A stretch of 64,000 nucleotides of DNA from Azospirillum canadense (GTDB lineage Bacteria; Pseudomonadota; Alphaproteobacteria; Azospirillales; Azospirillaceae). Shown piece after piece: positions 7,716 through 15,547 of the stretch (within the stretch, counting starts at the first letter, position 1; every line of letters starts with the position of its first letter). The notes beneath the pieces were generated by a model. The model did not search any database, was not told the origin of the DNA, and saw only the letters and a list, made by a program, of their open reading frames with translations. The position numbers were made by a program, and so were the translations under genes. The stretch lies in assembly GCF_025961225.1 (NCBI RefSeq), contig NZ_JAOQNG010000001.1, positions 1,910,501 to 1,974,500 on the forward strand. Direction: 5' to 3'.

Positions 7716-8912
7716 TCAGCCCCAATTCCAGAAGCCGTCGCCTTCGTCCATGTAGAAGCGTGACAGGACCATCTTGTGGACCTCCGACGCGCCGTCAACC
7801 AGACGGGCCTGGCGCGCGTAGCGGTACATCCATTCGAGCGGCGTGTCCTTGGAATAGCCTTTCGCGCCGCACAGCTGGATGGCGGAGTCCACCGCCTTGT
7901 GCAGCGTGTCGGCGACGTGGACCTTGGCCATCGACACCTCCTTCCGCCCGAAGTTTCCGCGGTCGAGCTGCCACGCCGCCTTCATGATCAGCAAGCGCCC
8001 GATCTCGATCTGCATGGCGACATCGCCCAGCATCCACTGCACGCCCTCATGCTCGGCCAGCGCGGAGCCGAAGCTCTCCCGCTCCCGCACATAGGCCGCG
8101 GCGATCTCCATAGCGCGCTTGGACAGGCCGGTCCAGCGCATGCAATGGGTCAGCCGCGCGGGGCCCAGGCGAATCTGCGTCGCCTTAAGCCCGTCGCCGA
8201 CGTTCATCAGGACGTTCTCGTCGGGCACCTCCAACTCGTGGAAGCGCAGCTCGCAATGGCCGCCGTGCTCCTCCGGCCCCAGGATCGGAATGCGACGCAT
8301 GATCTCCCAGCCCGGCTGGTCCTTGTCGAACAGGAAGGCGGTCAGCCCCTTGCGCTTGTCGTCCGACGTGCGCGCCATCAGGATGAAGTGCTGCGCCTCT
8401 CCGGCCCCGGTGATGAACCACTTGTGGCCGGAAATCACCCAGCGGTCGCCCTTGCGCTCCGCCCTGGTCTTCATCATCGACGGGTCGGACCCGCCGCCGG
8501 GGTGCGGTTCCGTCATCGCGAAGGCGGAGCGGACCTTTCCGTCGACGATCGGCTGAAGCCAGCGCTCCTTCTGCGCTTCGGTCGCCACCTTGTTCAGCAG
8601 CTGCATGTTGCCGTCGTCGGGGGCGGCGCAGTTGAAGCAGACCGGCCCGAAGATGGAGCGGTTCATCTCCTCGTAGCTCGCCGCCATGCCGACGATGCCC
8701 AGCCCCTGCCCGCCGCGCTCCGTCGGCATCTGCGGCGCCCACAGGCCGGCGGCCTTCACCTCGGCGCGCACGCGCTCCAGCACGGCCGGCGCGATGTTCT
8801 CGTGCTCATCGTAGGAGGCCGGGTCGGCCTCCAGCGGTAGAATGCGCTCCTCGACGAAGGCGCGCACGCGGCGGCGGTAGTCGTCGACGTGCGGCGGCAG
8901 GGAGAAGTCCAT
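7716..8912 (-). CDS. acyl-CoA dehydrogenase, ACAD10/11 (LvaC) type
   Basis: A 398-aa FAD-dependent acyl-CoA dehydrogenase. Visible motifs are FAMTEPHPGGGSDPSMM (FAD/substrate contact), GHKWFITGAGEAQHFIL, RRIPILGPEEHGGHCELRF and the C-terminal CGAKGYSKDTPLEWMYR with RLVDGASEVHKMVL. The DGxxEVH motif is typical of the ACAD10/11 group and stands where ordinary dehydrogenases have YEGTxxIQ. In LvaC/ACAD11 the enzyme works on 4-phosphoacyl-CoA, removes phosphate and leads to a 3-hydroxyacyl-CoA for beta-oxidation. It sits between the ligase (63 bp upstream) and the kinase (15 bp downstream) on the same strand. AGAGGA before the ATG at 8912 serves as a ribosome site. Confidence 0.9.
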   Translation of the reverse strand: MDFSLPPHVDDYRRRVRAFVEERILPLEADPASYDEHENIAPAVLERVRAEVKAAGLWAPQMPTERGGQGLGIVGMAASYEEMNRSIFGPVCFNCAAPDDGNMQLLNKVATEAQKERWLQPIVDGKVRSAFAMTEPHPGGGSDPSMMKTRAERKGDRWVISGHKWFITGAGEAQHFILMARTSDDKRKGLTAFLFDKDQPGWEIMRRIPILGPEEHGGHCELRFHELEVPDENVLMNVGDGLKATQIRLGPARLTHCMRWTGLSKRAMEIAAAYVRERESFGSALAEHEGVQWMLGDVAMQIEIGRLLIMKAAWQLDRGNFGRKEVSMAKVHVADTLHKAVDSAIQLCGAKGYSKDTPLEWMYRYARQARLVDGASEVHKMVLSRFYMDEGDGFWNWG

Positions 8913-8975
8913 CGGGTTCGGTCCTCTCGGAAATGTTTTTGTTGGTTCAGAATGTGCCCAAGGCGACCACTCCGA

Positions 8976-10610
8976 TCACAGCCCCTTCGCCTGGTCGCGC
9001 AGGACGAACTTCTGGATTTTCCCCGTGGAGGTCTTCGGCAGGGCGCCGAACACCACCATGCGCGGGATTTTGTAGTGGGCGAGATTGTCGCGGCAAAAGG
9101 CGACGATGTCCGCCTCGGTCACCAGCCCCTCCGATCCGGGCTTCAGCGTGACGAAGGCGCAGGGGGTCTCCCCCCACTTCGCGTCGGGGCGGGCGACGAC
9201 CGCGGCCTCCATGACGTGGGGATGCTTGTAGAGCACCTCCTCCACCTCCAGCGAGGCGATGTTCTCGCCGCCGCTGATGATGATGTCCTTGGCCCGGTCC
9301 TTGATCTCCACATAACGGTCGGGGTGCAGCACGGCGAGGTCGCCGGTGTGCAGCCAGCCGTCGCGTAGCGCCTCGTCGGTCGCCGCCGGGTTCTTCAGGT
9401 ATCCCTTCATCACCGTGTTGCCGCGCAGGGCCAGCTCGCCCAGCGTCTCGCCGTCGGCGGGCACCTCGCGGCCGGTGTCCGGATCCAGCACGGTCTGCTC
9501 CGACATGGTGACGTTCGGCACGCCTTGGCGCGCCATCTTCACCGCCCGCTCCTCCAGCGGCAGGTCGGCCCAGTCCTCCTGCCAGGCACAGCCGGTGGAT
9601 GGGCCGTAGCATTCCGTCATGCCGTAGAGGTGCGTCAGGCGGAAGCCCATCCGCTCCATGCCCGCGATCACCGCGCTGGGCGGCGCCGCGCCGCCGGTGG
9701 CGACCTGCACCGGGCCGTGCTCGAAACGGCGCTTCACCGCGTCCGGCGCGTGGATCAGCATGGTCAGCACCACGGGCGCGCCGCAGAGGTGGGTGACCTT
9801 CTCCTCCGCGATCAGGCGGAAGATTTCCGCCGGATCCACGGTGCGCAGGCAGACGTGCGTGGCGCCCACCGCCGTCACCGCCCAGGGGTAGGTCCAGCCG
9901 TTGCAGTGGAACATCGGCAGCGTCCACAGATAGACGCTGTCCGGCCGGAGCCCGAAGGTGATCACGTTGCCCAGTGCGTTCAGGTGGGCGCCGCGGTGGT
10001 GGTAGACGACGCCCTTCGGATTGCCGGTGGTGCCCGACGTGTAGTTCAGCGCGATCGACTCCCACTCGTCCTCCGGCGTGCGCCAGGGCTGGGCGGGATC
10101 GCCGGTGGCCAGGAAATCCTCGTACTCCGTATCGCCGACCGGATCGACGGTTTGCGCGTGCGGGTCGTCGATCCACACCACGCGCGGCGGGTTCGCCAGC
10201 CTCTCCAGGGCGGCGCGGGCAACAGCGGACAGGCCGCGGTCGACCAGCAGCAGGCGGCTCTCCGCGTGTTCCAGGATAAAGGCGACGGTCGGGGCGTCCA
10301 GGCGGGTGTTGATGGCGTTCAGCACCGCCCCGGCGCCGGGCACGCCGTAATGCGCCTCCAGCATCGCGGGCGTGTTGAATGCCAGGACGGAGACCACCTC
10401 GCCGGGCTGGATGCCGGTCGCGGCGATGGCCGAGGCGAGCGCGCGGGCGCGCCGCTCCACCTCCGCCCAGCTGCGGCGCAGGGGGCCGTACACCACGGCG
10501 GTCTTGTCCGGATAGACCATCGCCGACCGGCGGAGGAAGTCGAGCGGGGTGAGCGGAACGAAATTCGCCCGGCGCTTGGCGAGTTCGGCGGACGGTGCGC
10601 TGTCGTCCAC
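8976..10610 (-). CDS. AMP-dependent acyl-CoA synthetase (ANL superfamily)
   Basis: A 544-aa acid:CoA ligase that activates a carboxylic acid via the acyl-AMP. The phosphate-binding loop YTSGTTGNPKGVVYHH is near residue 185, LYGMTECYGP near 325, DGWLHTGDLAVLHPDRY near 420 and the C-terminal catalytic Lys in LPKTSTGKIQKF. It resembles the DmdB/medium-chain group. The open frame extends to 10676, but GTG at 10610 is preferred because GGGAGG lies 8 nt before it and the homologous region begins soon after (NFVPLTPLDFL). It is first in the operon with dehydrogenase, kinase and DUF6285, so it is the likely LvaE-like entry enzyme. The substrate acid is unknown. Confidence 0.9.
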   Translation of the reverse strand: MDDSAPSAELAKRRANFVPLTPLDFLRRSAMVYPDKTAVVYGPLRRSWAEVERRARALASAIAATGIQPGEVVSVLAFNTPAMLEAHYGVPGAGAVLNAINTRLDAPTVAFILEHAESRLLLVDRGLSAVARAALERLANPPRVVWIDDPHAQTVDPVGDTEYEDFLATGDPAQPWRTPEDEWESIALNYTSGTTGNPKGVVYHHRGAHLNALGNVITFGLRPDSVYLWTLPMFHCNGWTYPWAVTAVGATHVCLRTVDPAEIFRLIAEEKVTHLCGAPVVLTMLIHAPDAVKRRFEHGPVQVATGGAAPPSAVIAGMERMGFRLTHLYGMTECYGPSTGCAWQEDWADLPLEERAVKMARQGVPNVTMSEQTVLDPDTGREVPADGETLGELALRGNTVMKGYLKNPAATDEALRDGWLHTGDLAVLHPDRYVEIKDRAKDIIISGGENIASLEVEEVLYKHPHVMEAAVVARPDAKWGETPCAFVTLKPGSEGLVTEADIVAFCRDNLAHYKIPRMVVFGALPKTSTGKIQKFVLRDQAKGL

Positions 10611-10748
10611 GGTCGTGTCCTCCCATTCGTTCTCACGGCGCTTCAATCTGAACGCCTTACGAACAATGGTAGGCACGAACTTATGGACGGGACAAGTTTC
10701 ACCTTTGGTTACGGGGCTATAGCGACCTTTTGTCAGGGCGCCCCTTCG

Positions 10749-11405
10749 TCAGGGCGCCGCGACCAACGTGGTCACGACGTTCGCCTGCACCGCCACCAGC
10801 GCGTCGGCCCGCAGGCCGTAGTCCACCCGGCCGGAGAAGCCGCCCTGCTCCACCACCGCGCGCATCCAGGCGGCGGAGGCGCCGAGCCCGAGCAGGCGGT
10901 TGATCATCCCCTGCGTCGTCCGCAGGGTCATCGTTCCGGTCCGGTCGTCGCGCGGGGCGTGCACCATGAACCAGGCCCCGGGCTCCGCCGCACGGGTGGC
11001 GCCGGCCATGAAGACGCCGACACACATGCTCTCGCACGAAGCACCGGCGTGCACCAGCGTGTCGACCCGCCGCCCATCCGCACGGTGGCGCAGCACCGCG
11101 TCGATCATGGCGTAGCCGGCCTTCACGAAGCCGCCGGGGCTGTCCAATTCCACCAGCACGGCGCGTCCCGTCGGGGCGGCGTCCAGCGCGGCGATGAAGG
11201 CGACGGCAACCTCCTGCGTGATGACACCGGTCAGGGCCATGCGGACCCGCCCGCCCTCCCACCCGCCTTCCATGGTCACGGCCAGCGAGCCCGTCAGGCC
11301 CGCGTCGTCGCCCGCGGGCGGGGCCGGCACCGGCGCGATGCTGGCCGTTTCAGCCGCGCACGGCAGAGCCAGCATCAGAAGCAGGACGGTCAGCAGGGCG
11401 CGCAT
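10749..11405 (-). CDS. secreted ClpP/SppA-fold protein
   Basis: A 218-aa protein with a clear signal peptide (MRALLTVLLLMLALPCAAETA). A crotonase/ClpP-like core follows. The strand VLVELDSPGGFVKAGY carries the Gly-Gly oxyanion element and AGASCESMCVGVFMAGA places a Ser at the nucleophile position between two cysteines, followed by PGAWFMVHAP with a candidate His. This resembles the periplasmic SDH/ClpP-like proteins found across alphaproteobacteria. ATG at 11405 is chosen over the upstream frame because GGAG lies 8 nt before it and it begins the signal peptide. Protease activity is not proven. It is divergent from the CRP-type gene across about 200 bp. Confidence 0.75.
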   Translation of the reverse strand: MRALLTVLLLMLALPCAAETASIAPVPAPPAGDDAGLTGSLAVTMEGGWEGGRVRMALTGVITQEVAVAFIAALDAAPTGRAVLVELDSPGGFVKAGYAMIDAVLRHRADGRRVDTLVHAGASCESMCVGVFMAGATRAAEPGAWFMVHAPRDDRTGTMTLRTTQGMINRLLGLGASAAWMRAVVEQGGFSGRVDYGLRADALVAVQANVVTTLVAAP

Positions 11406-11607
11406 CGCGGGATCTCCATCGGGGATGGCCCGGACGGTACGCAAAGTCGACGGGGTGCGCTGTGCAGGCGCTCACAAACGCCGCATCAAGCCCTTCCCCG
11501 TTCAATCGGGGTGCCGGGGGCTGGCGCGTTAACGCCTCTGGCGTCGCGGAAGGAAGCGCGGACGCTTGTAGTATGGACGGGCTGCAACCCAGGCGCGGGG
11601 GACAAGG

Positions 11608-12318
11608 ATGACGGCGGTTCGGATTGCGTTCGACAAGGAACTCGTGCTGGCCGGGCACTTCCTCCTGAAGCATCTGGAAAAGCCGGAGTTGCAGCGGCTG
11701 GCCGCCAGCGCCCGCCTCACCTACCACCGGCCCGGCGCGATCATCTTCCAGAAGGGCGACCCCGGCGACAGCATGATGGCGGTGATCCGCGGACGGGTGA
11801 AGATCTGCTCCCACTCCACCGACGGGAAGGAGCTGGTGCTGAACATCATCAACAAGGGCGGCCTGTTCGGCGAGATCGCCCTGCTGGACGGAGAGCCGCG
11901 CACGGCCGACGCCGTGGCGCTGGAGGAGACCGACCTGCTCGTGCTCGACCGTTCCAAGTTCATCCCGCTGCTGAACGAGCGGCCAGCCGTGGCGCTCCAG
12001 CTGATCACCGTTCTGTGCAAGCGCCTGCGCCAGACCAGCGAACATCTGGAGGACACCCTGTTCCTGGAGGCCTCCTCCCGCTTCGCCCGCGCGCTGATGC
12101 GCCTGGCCGAGGTCTTCGGCAAGCCCGCCCCCAACGGCCTGAAACTGGACATCAAGCTGTCGCAGCAGCAGCTTGGCTGTCTGGTCGGCGTGTCGCGCGA
12201 GAGCATCAACAAACTGCTCGGCGAATGGCAACGCAATGGCGTGATCGCCATGGAGTCGGGCCGGATCACCCTGCTGGATCGCGAGGCGTTGGAGGAGATT
12301 GCCGAGGCGAATGGGTGA
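11608..12318 (+). CDS. Crp/Fnr family transcriptional regulator, CRP-like
   Basis: A 236-aa regulator with an N-terminal cNMP-binding domain (about 20-140) and a C-terminal HTH_Crp domain (about 150-225). The phosphate-binding cassette is intact: LFGEIALLDGEPRTADAV with the GE pair and the PRTA Arg. This supports real binding of a cyclic nucleotide. There is no FNR-type cysteine cluster, so oxygen sensing through FeS is unlikely. The recognition helix lies in LGCLVGVSRESINKLLGEW. The start follows GGGGGACAAGG. A CHASE2 cyclase and a cNMP-gated channel are encoded within 12 kb, so a local cAMP circuit is possible. The gene is followed by palindromic element R2. Confidence 0.9.
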   Translation: MTAVRIAFDKELVLAGHFLLKHLEKPELQRLAASARLTYHRPGAIIFQKGDPGDSMMAVIRGRVKICSHSTDGKELVLNIINKGGLFGEIALLDGEPRTADAVALEETDLLVLDRSKFIPLLNERPAVALQLITVLCKRLRQTSEHLEDTLFLEASSRFARALMRLAEVFGKPAPNGLKLDIKLSQQQLGCLVGVSRESINKLLGEWQRNGVIAMESGRITLLDREALEEIAEANG

Positions 12319-12340
12319 GTGGTTGCACTGCCCCCACAAG

Positions 12341-12468
12341 TGGTTGCACTGGGCCCCCCCTCCTAACCCTCCCCCATCTTCGTGGGAGGAGGGAACTCCG
12401 CCGCGCACGCGCCAAATCCCTCCCCCCGCGAAGTGAGGGGAGGTTAGGAGGGGGGCTCAGCGCAACCA
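12341..12468. repeat. long palindromic intergenic element, copy R2
   Basis: A 128-bp element with imperfect outer arms (TGGTTGCACTGGGCCCCCC at the left, GGGGGGCTCAGCGCAACCA at the right) and two inner hairpins of the CTCCCCC/GGGGGAG kind. It lies between the convergent CRP-type gene and the caspase gene. A partial extra copy of the left arm (GTGGTTGCACTGCCCCCAC) sits just upstream at about 12319-12337, inside or next to the 3' end of the regulator transcript. Confidence 0.8.
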
Positions 12469-12487
12469 CTCCCCCCTCAATCGTTCG

Positions 12488-15370
12488 TCAATTTAATTCC
12501 CGCAGGACGCGCACCCCATTGTTCAGGTAACGCACGTCCACGTCGTAGAACAGGCGGGCGGTGTCGCTTATGTCGGTCTTGCTGGCGCGCCAGGAACCAC
12601 CGCGCAGAACGCGCTCGCGGCAGTCGCCGGTGACCCAGGCGCTTCCGTCGGACGGGGCGCCGCTGTAGTCCGGGTGCCAGCAGTCCGCCACCCACTCCGC
12701 CACGCTGCCGTTCATGTCGTGCAGGCCGAAGGGGTTCGGCTTGTAGCTGCCGACCGACGCCGGGGTCAGGCGCTCGTGCGGGCCGCCGCAGTCCTGGCAG
12801 TTGGCGAGCACGCCGGGCTCGTTGCCCCACCAATAGCGGCCGGTGGTGCCGCCGCGCGCGGCGTATTCCCACTCCGCCTCCGTCGGCAGGCGGTAGCGCT
12901 GGCCGGTCTTCTGGCCCAGCCACTTCGCGTAGGCCTGTGCCTCCTGCCAGGAAACATTGTGGATCGGCGTGTTGTCGTTGGGGTTGGTCATCCGTGGCAT
13001 GCCGTTGGGGCAGCCGCCGCCGTCCACGCAGGCGCGGAACTCCGCCACCGTGACCTCGTACGCGCCGAGCGCGAAGGACTTGGCGATGGTCACCTTGTGC
13101 ACCGGCTTCTCGGACCGGTCACCCTGGTCGCTGCCCATGGAGAAGCTGCCGGGCTGGATGCGCACCATCACAGGGCATTCCGGGCAGTCCTGGAAGCTGT
13201 TGGACTTGCTGTGGTTGCGCACCGCCCCGCTGCCCGGCGCCGGCGGCGCTCCCGCCATCGCGACCTGCTGCTCCTCCGCCGGAGGCGGCGGTGTGGGCGC
13301 CGGCGGCGCGGGAGGTGGCAACGTCACGGTGGCCTGCTGCTTCTCCGGCTGCGGCTTTTCCGGTGCCGGGGGCGGAGCCGCTTCCGTGCGGTCGGCCGGT
13401 GGGGTCATATGGACCAGCGGCGCGAAGACGTAACCCTGCGACCCGTCGCCCAGCGTCACCTGATACCAGTTGGCCCCCGGCACGCGCCCCACGACCCGCA
13501 GCGTCGTGTTGCGCGGTACGTTGGCGATCCGCGTGCTGTTGTTCGCCGGGCTGGCGCGCAGGTTGGCGTCGGCGACGGTGATGTAGGTGCCCTCTTCCAC
13601 CGGCTCCAGCTTCGGCTGTTCGGGCTTTGATGCCTCGGGCTTGCCTTCTGCTTTTGGGGGTGCCCCCATGGCGACCTCTGTGCCGGCCACGGGCAGCTCG
13701 CTCTTCTTCGCCACGGTGTTGAGCGCGCCGAGCTTCTGCCGAGCCAGACCGGCGTAGGACCCATTGGAGAACAGCCGCAGGAAAGCTTCGAAATCGGCCG
13801 GGTCGTTGCTGTTCTTGACCATCTGCCAGATGGACTCCTCCAGCGCCGCCGGCGGCGGGGCGGCGCCCGGCGCGCCGATCTCCAGCTTGACCGTCCCGGT
13901 GGCGCGGCCGCCCTTGCCGTCCTCGACCAGATAGGCGAAGGCCCCCGCGGGGCCGGGCGGCGCCTCCTCCGGGTCGAAGGTCAGGCGGTTGAGCTTCTCC
14001 GGGGTCAGCCGGTCGCTGGGACGGATCAGATTGGCGCCGTCCTTGACCTTGCCGCGCTCCGGCACGGCGGTGACGGTGATGGTCAGCGCGTCGCCATCCG
14101 GATCGACCGGCGGCTCGATGTTCAGCGGGTTCGGGATGGCGCGCAGCGTGCGTTCCGCCATCACCACGGGCGCCCGGTTGCTGGGCTTGATGGCGATGCG
14201 CACGCCGCCGCGCACGATGCCCCCGCGCCCGTCCATCACCGTGAAGTCGAAGCTGCCCGCGTCGCCGACGACGGTCGCGTCGGGCTTGAAGCTGGTGGCG
14301 GCCAGCTGCTCCACGGTCAGGTAGTCGCCGATCAGCACGACGCGGTCGCCGATGCGCACGCTGCCGCCGCGCGGCAGGCCGGACACTTGGGCGAAGAGCT
14401 GGTCGTCGTCCGGGTCGGTCGGCCGGCCGATGCGCAGCGGTTCGGCGTCGGCCCGGTCGGTGATCTCCACCGGCTTCAGCTCGCCCAGCACCGGCGGCCG
14501 GTTCGGCGGGCGCGGGTTGAAGTAGAAGGGCGTGGCGCCGAGCGAGCCGAAGATGTAGGGCTCCTGCCGGCCGTTGGTGGACTGGCGGACGCTGTCGCGC
14601 ACGTTGCGGAAGAACAGGCTCAGCTCCAGCCCCGGCGTTTCCAGGTGCTGGAGCAGCGCCGCCGTGTAGGGGCTGTGGTCGCCCTGCCCGTCCTCGGCCA
14701 GCTGGTCGGCGCGAGTGGCCATGGCGACCAGCGTGTCGCTGGGCGTGTCGTCGACGCGGGCGAAGCCGTAGTTCACCTGGACGCGGTTCTGCCCGGCCTG
14801 CTTCAGACGGTCGACGAAGGGGTTGTTGCGGCAGGCGTCCAGCATCAGGATGCCCAGCTTGCGGGCCTGCGACAGCTCACCCATCATCAGGTTCAGAGGC
14901 ATCGCCTCGTAGACGAGGTCGCGCTCGCGCTCCAGCCGGGCGTCGGACGGGACGATGTAGTTGTTTCCGCCGACCTGGATACCGTGCCCGGCGTAGAAGA
15001 TCACCGCCACGTCCGCCTGCGACGCGCGGATGCCGAAGTCGCGCAGCGCGCGCTCGAACGTCCGGCCGTCCACGTCGAAGCGTTCGTCAACGTCGAATTG
15101 CAGCTTGCGCAGGGCGTCGCCGATCGCCTTGGCGTCGTTGCGGGGGTTCTGCAGTTCTGGGGCGAACTCGTACTTGCCGATGCCGACGACCAGCGCGATA
15201 CGCTTTTCCGGCGCGCCGGATGGCGCGCCCGTCGGTGTTGCGGCCTTTTGCGCAGCGGCGTCGCCCACCACGCATAACGAGACGCCGACCAACACGAGAA
15301 TGCCCAGGCAGGCGCGCGCCATCCACCAGAACAGGCCCGGCCAGCGTTGCGCCATTGGTCCGTTCGTCAT
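12488..15370 (-). CDS. secreted caspase-fold protein with cadherin-like, SH3 and SUMF1 domains
   Basis: A 960-aa multidomain protein. An N-terminal hydrophobic segment (about 20-38) is a signal peptide or anchor. The caspase (peptidase C14) domain is about 57-285, with the His in FYAGHGIQVGG (about 129) and the Cys in LMLDACRNNPF (about 180), so the dyad is present. Two cadherin-like repeats (about 290-505, DPDDDQ and DPDGDALT) follow, then a helical stretch, an SH3b domain (ADANLRASPANN..WYQV, about 605-665), a Pro-rich linker and a SUMF1/FGE-like domain (about 732-960). True FGE active-site cysteines are absent: the motif is RGGSWRASKTD, so this domain is probably a binding module. ATG at 15370 has AAGGAG 8 nt upstream. 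The DUF4384 and cyclase genes lie upstream on the same strand. Confidence 0.88.
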   Translation of the reverse strand: MTNGPMAQRWPGLFWWMARACLGILVLVGVSLCVVGDAAAQKAATPTGAPSGAPEKRIALVVGIGKYEFAPELQNPRNDAKAIGDALRKLQFDVDERFDVDGRTFERALRDFGIRASQADVAVIFYAGHGIQVGGNNYIVPSDARLERERDLVYEAMPLNLMMGELSQARKLGILMLDACRNNPFVDRLKQAGQNRVQVNYGFARVDDTPSDTLVAMATRADQLAEDGQGDHSPYTAALLQHLETPGLELSLFFRNVRDSVRQSTNGRQEPYIFGSLGATPFYFNPRPPNRPPVLGELKPVEITDRADAEPLRIGRPTDPDDDQLFAQVSGLPRGGSVRIGDRVVLIGDYLTVEQLAATSFKPDATVVGDAGSFDFTVMDGRGGIVRGGVRIAIKPSNRAPVVMAERTLRAIPNPLNIEPPVDPDGDALTITVTAVPERGKVKDGANLIRPSDRLTPEKLNRLTFDPEEAPPGPAGAFAYLVEDGKGGRATGTVKLEIGAPGAAPPPAALEESIWQMVKNSNDPADFEAFLRLFSNGSYAGLARQKLGALNTVAKKSELPVAGTEVAMGAPPKAEGKPEASKPEQPKLEPVEEGTYITVADANLRASPANNSTRIANVPRNTTLRVVGRVPGANWYQVTLGDGSQGYVFAPLVHMTPPADRTEAAPPPAPEKPQPEKQQATVTLPPPAPPAPTPPPPAEEQQVAMAGAPPAPGSGAVRNHSKSNSFQDCPECPVMVRIQPGSFSMGSDQGDRSEKPVHKVTIAKSFALGAYEVTVAEFRACVDGGGCPNGMPRMTNPNDNTPIHNVSWQEAQAYAKWLGQKTGQRYRLPTEAEWEYAARGGTTGRYWWGNEPGVLANCQDCGGPHERLTPASVGSYKPNPFGLHDMNGSVAEWVADCWHPDYSGAPSDGSAWVTGDCRERVLRGGSWRASKTDISDTARLFYDVDVRYLNNGVRVLRELN

Positions 15371-15547
15371 CGCGCCGGCTCCTTGCTGGGACAGCCGCAA
15401 TCCACGGGATTTATTGTTGCTGAAGACCGCAGAATAATCTTTCGGATCGTTCGGTCCAAGCGTTCATTCAGCCTAATCCCGAAAACAGGGTCGGGCGACG
15501 TACAAAGGGGCTACCGCTTCTTGGAACGGCCGTCCGCTGGACTTGTC

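Noticed and set aside
9525..12530. Open frame of 1001 codons on the plus strand across several genes
   Set aside because: It runs antisense to the ligase and ClpP-like genes and out of frame through the CRP-type gene; a GC-driven shadow.
12488..15370. Formylglycine-generating activity for the SUMF1 domain of the caspase fusion
   Set aside because: The active-site cysteines of true FGE are missing at RGGSWRASKTD, so the domain is probably a structural or binding module.
15505..15535. GGAAC near 15509 on the plus strand as EcfG promoter
   Set aside because: There is no CGTT at the right distance and no plus-strand gene downstream.
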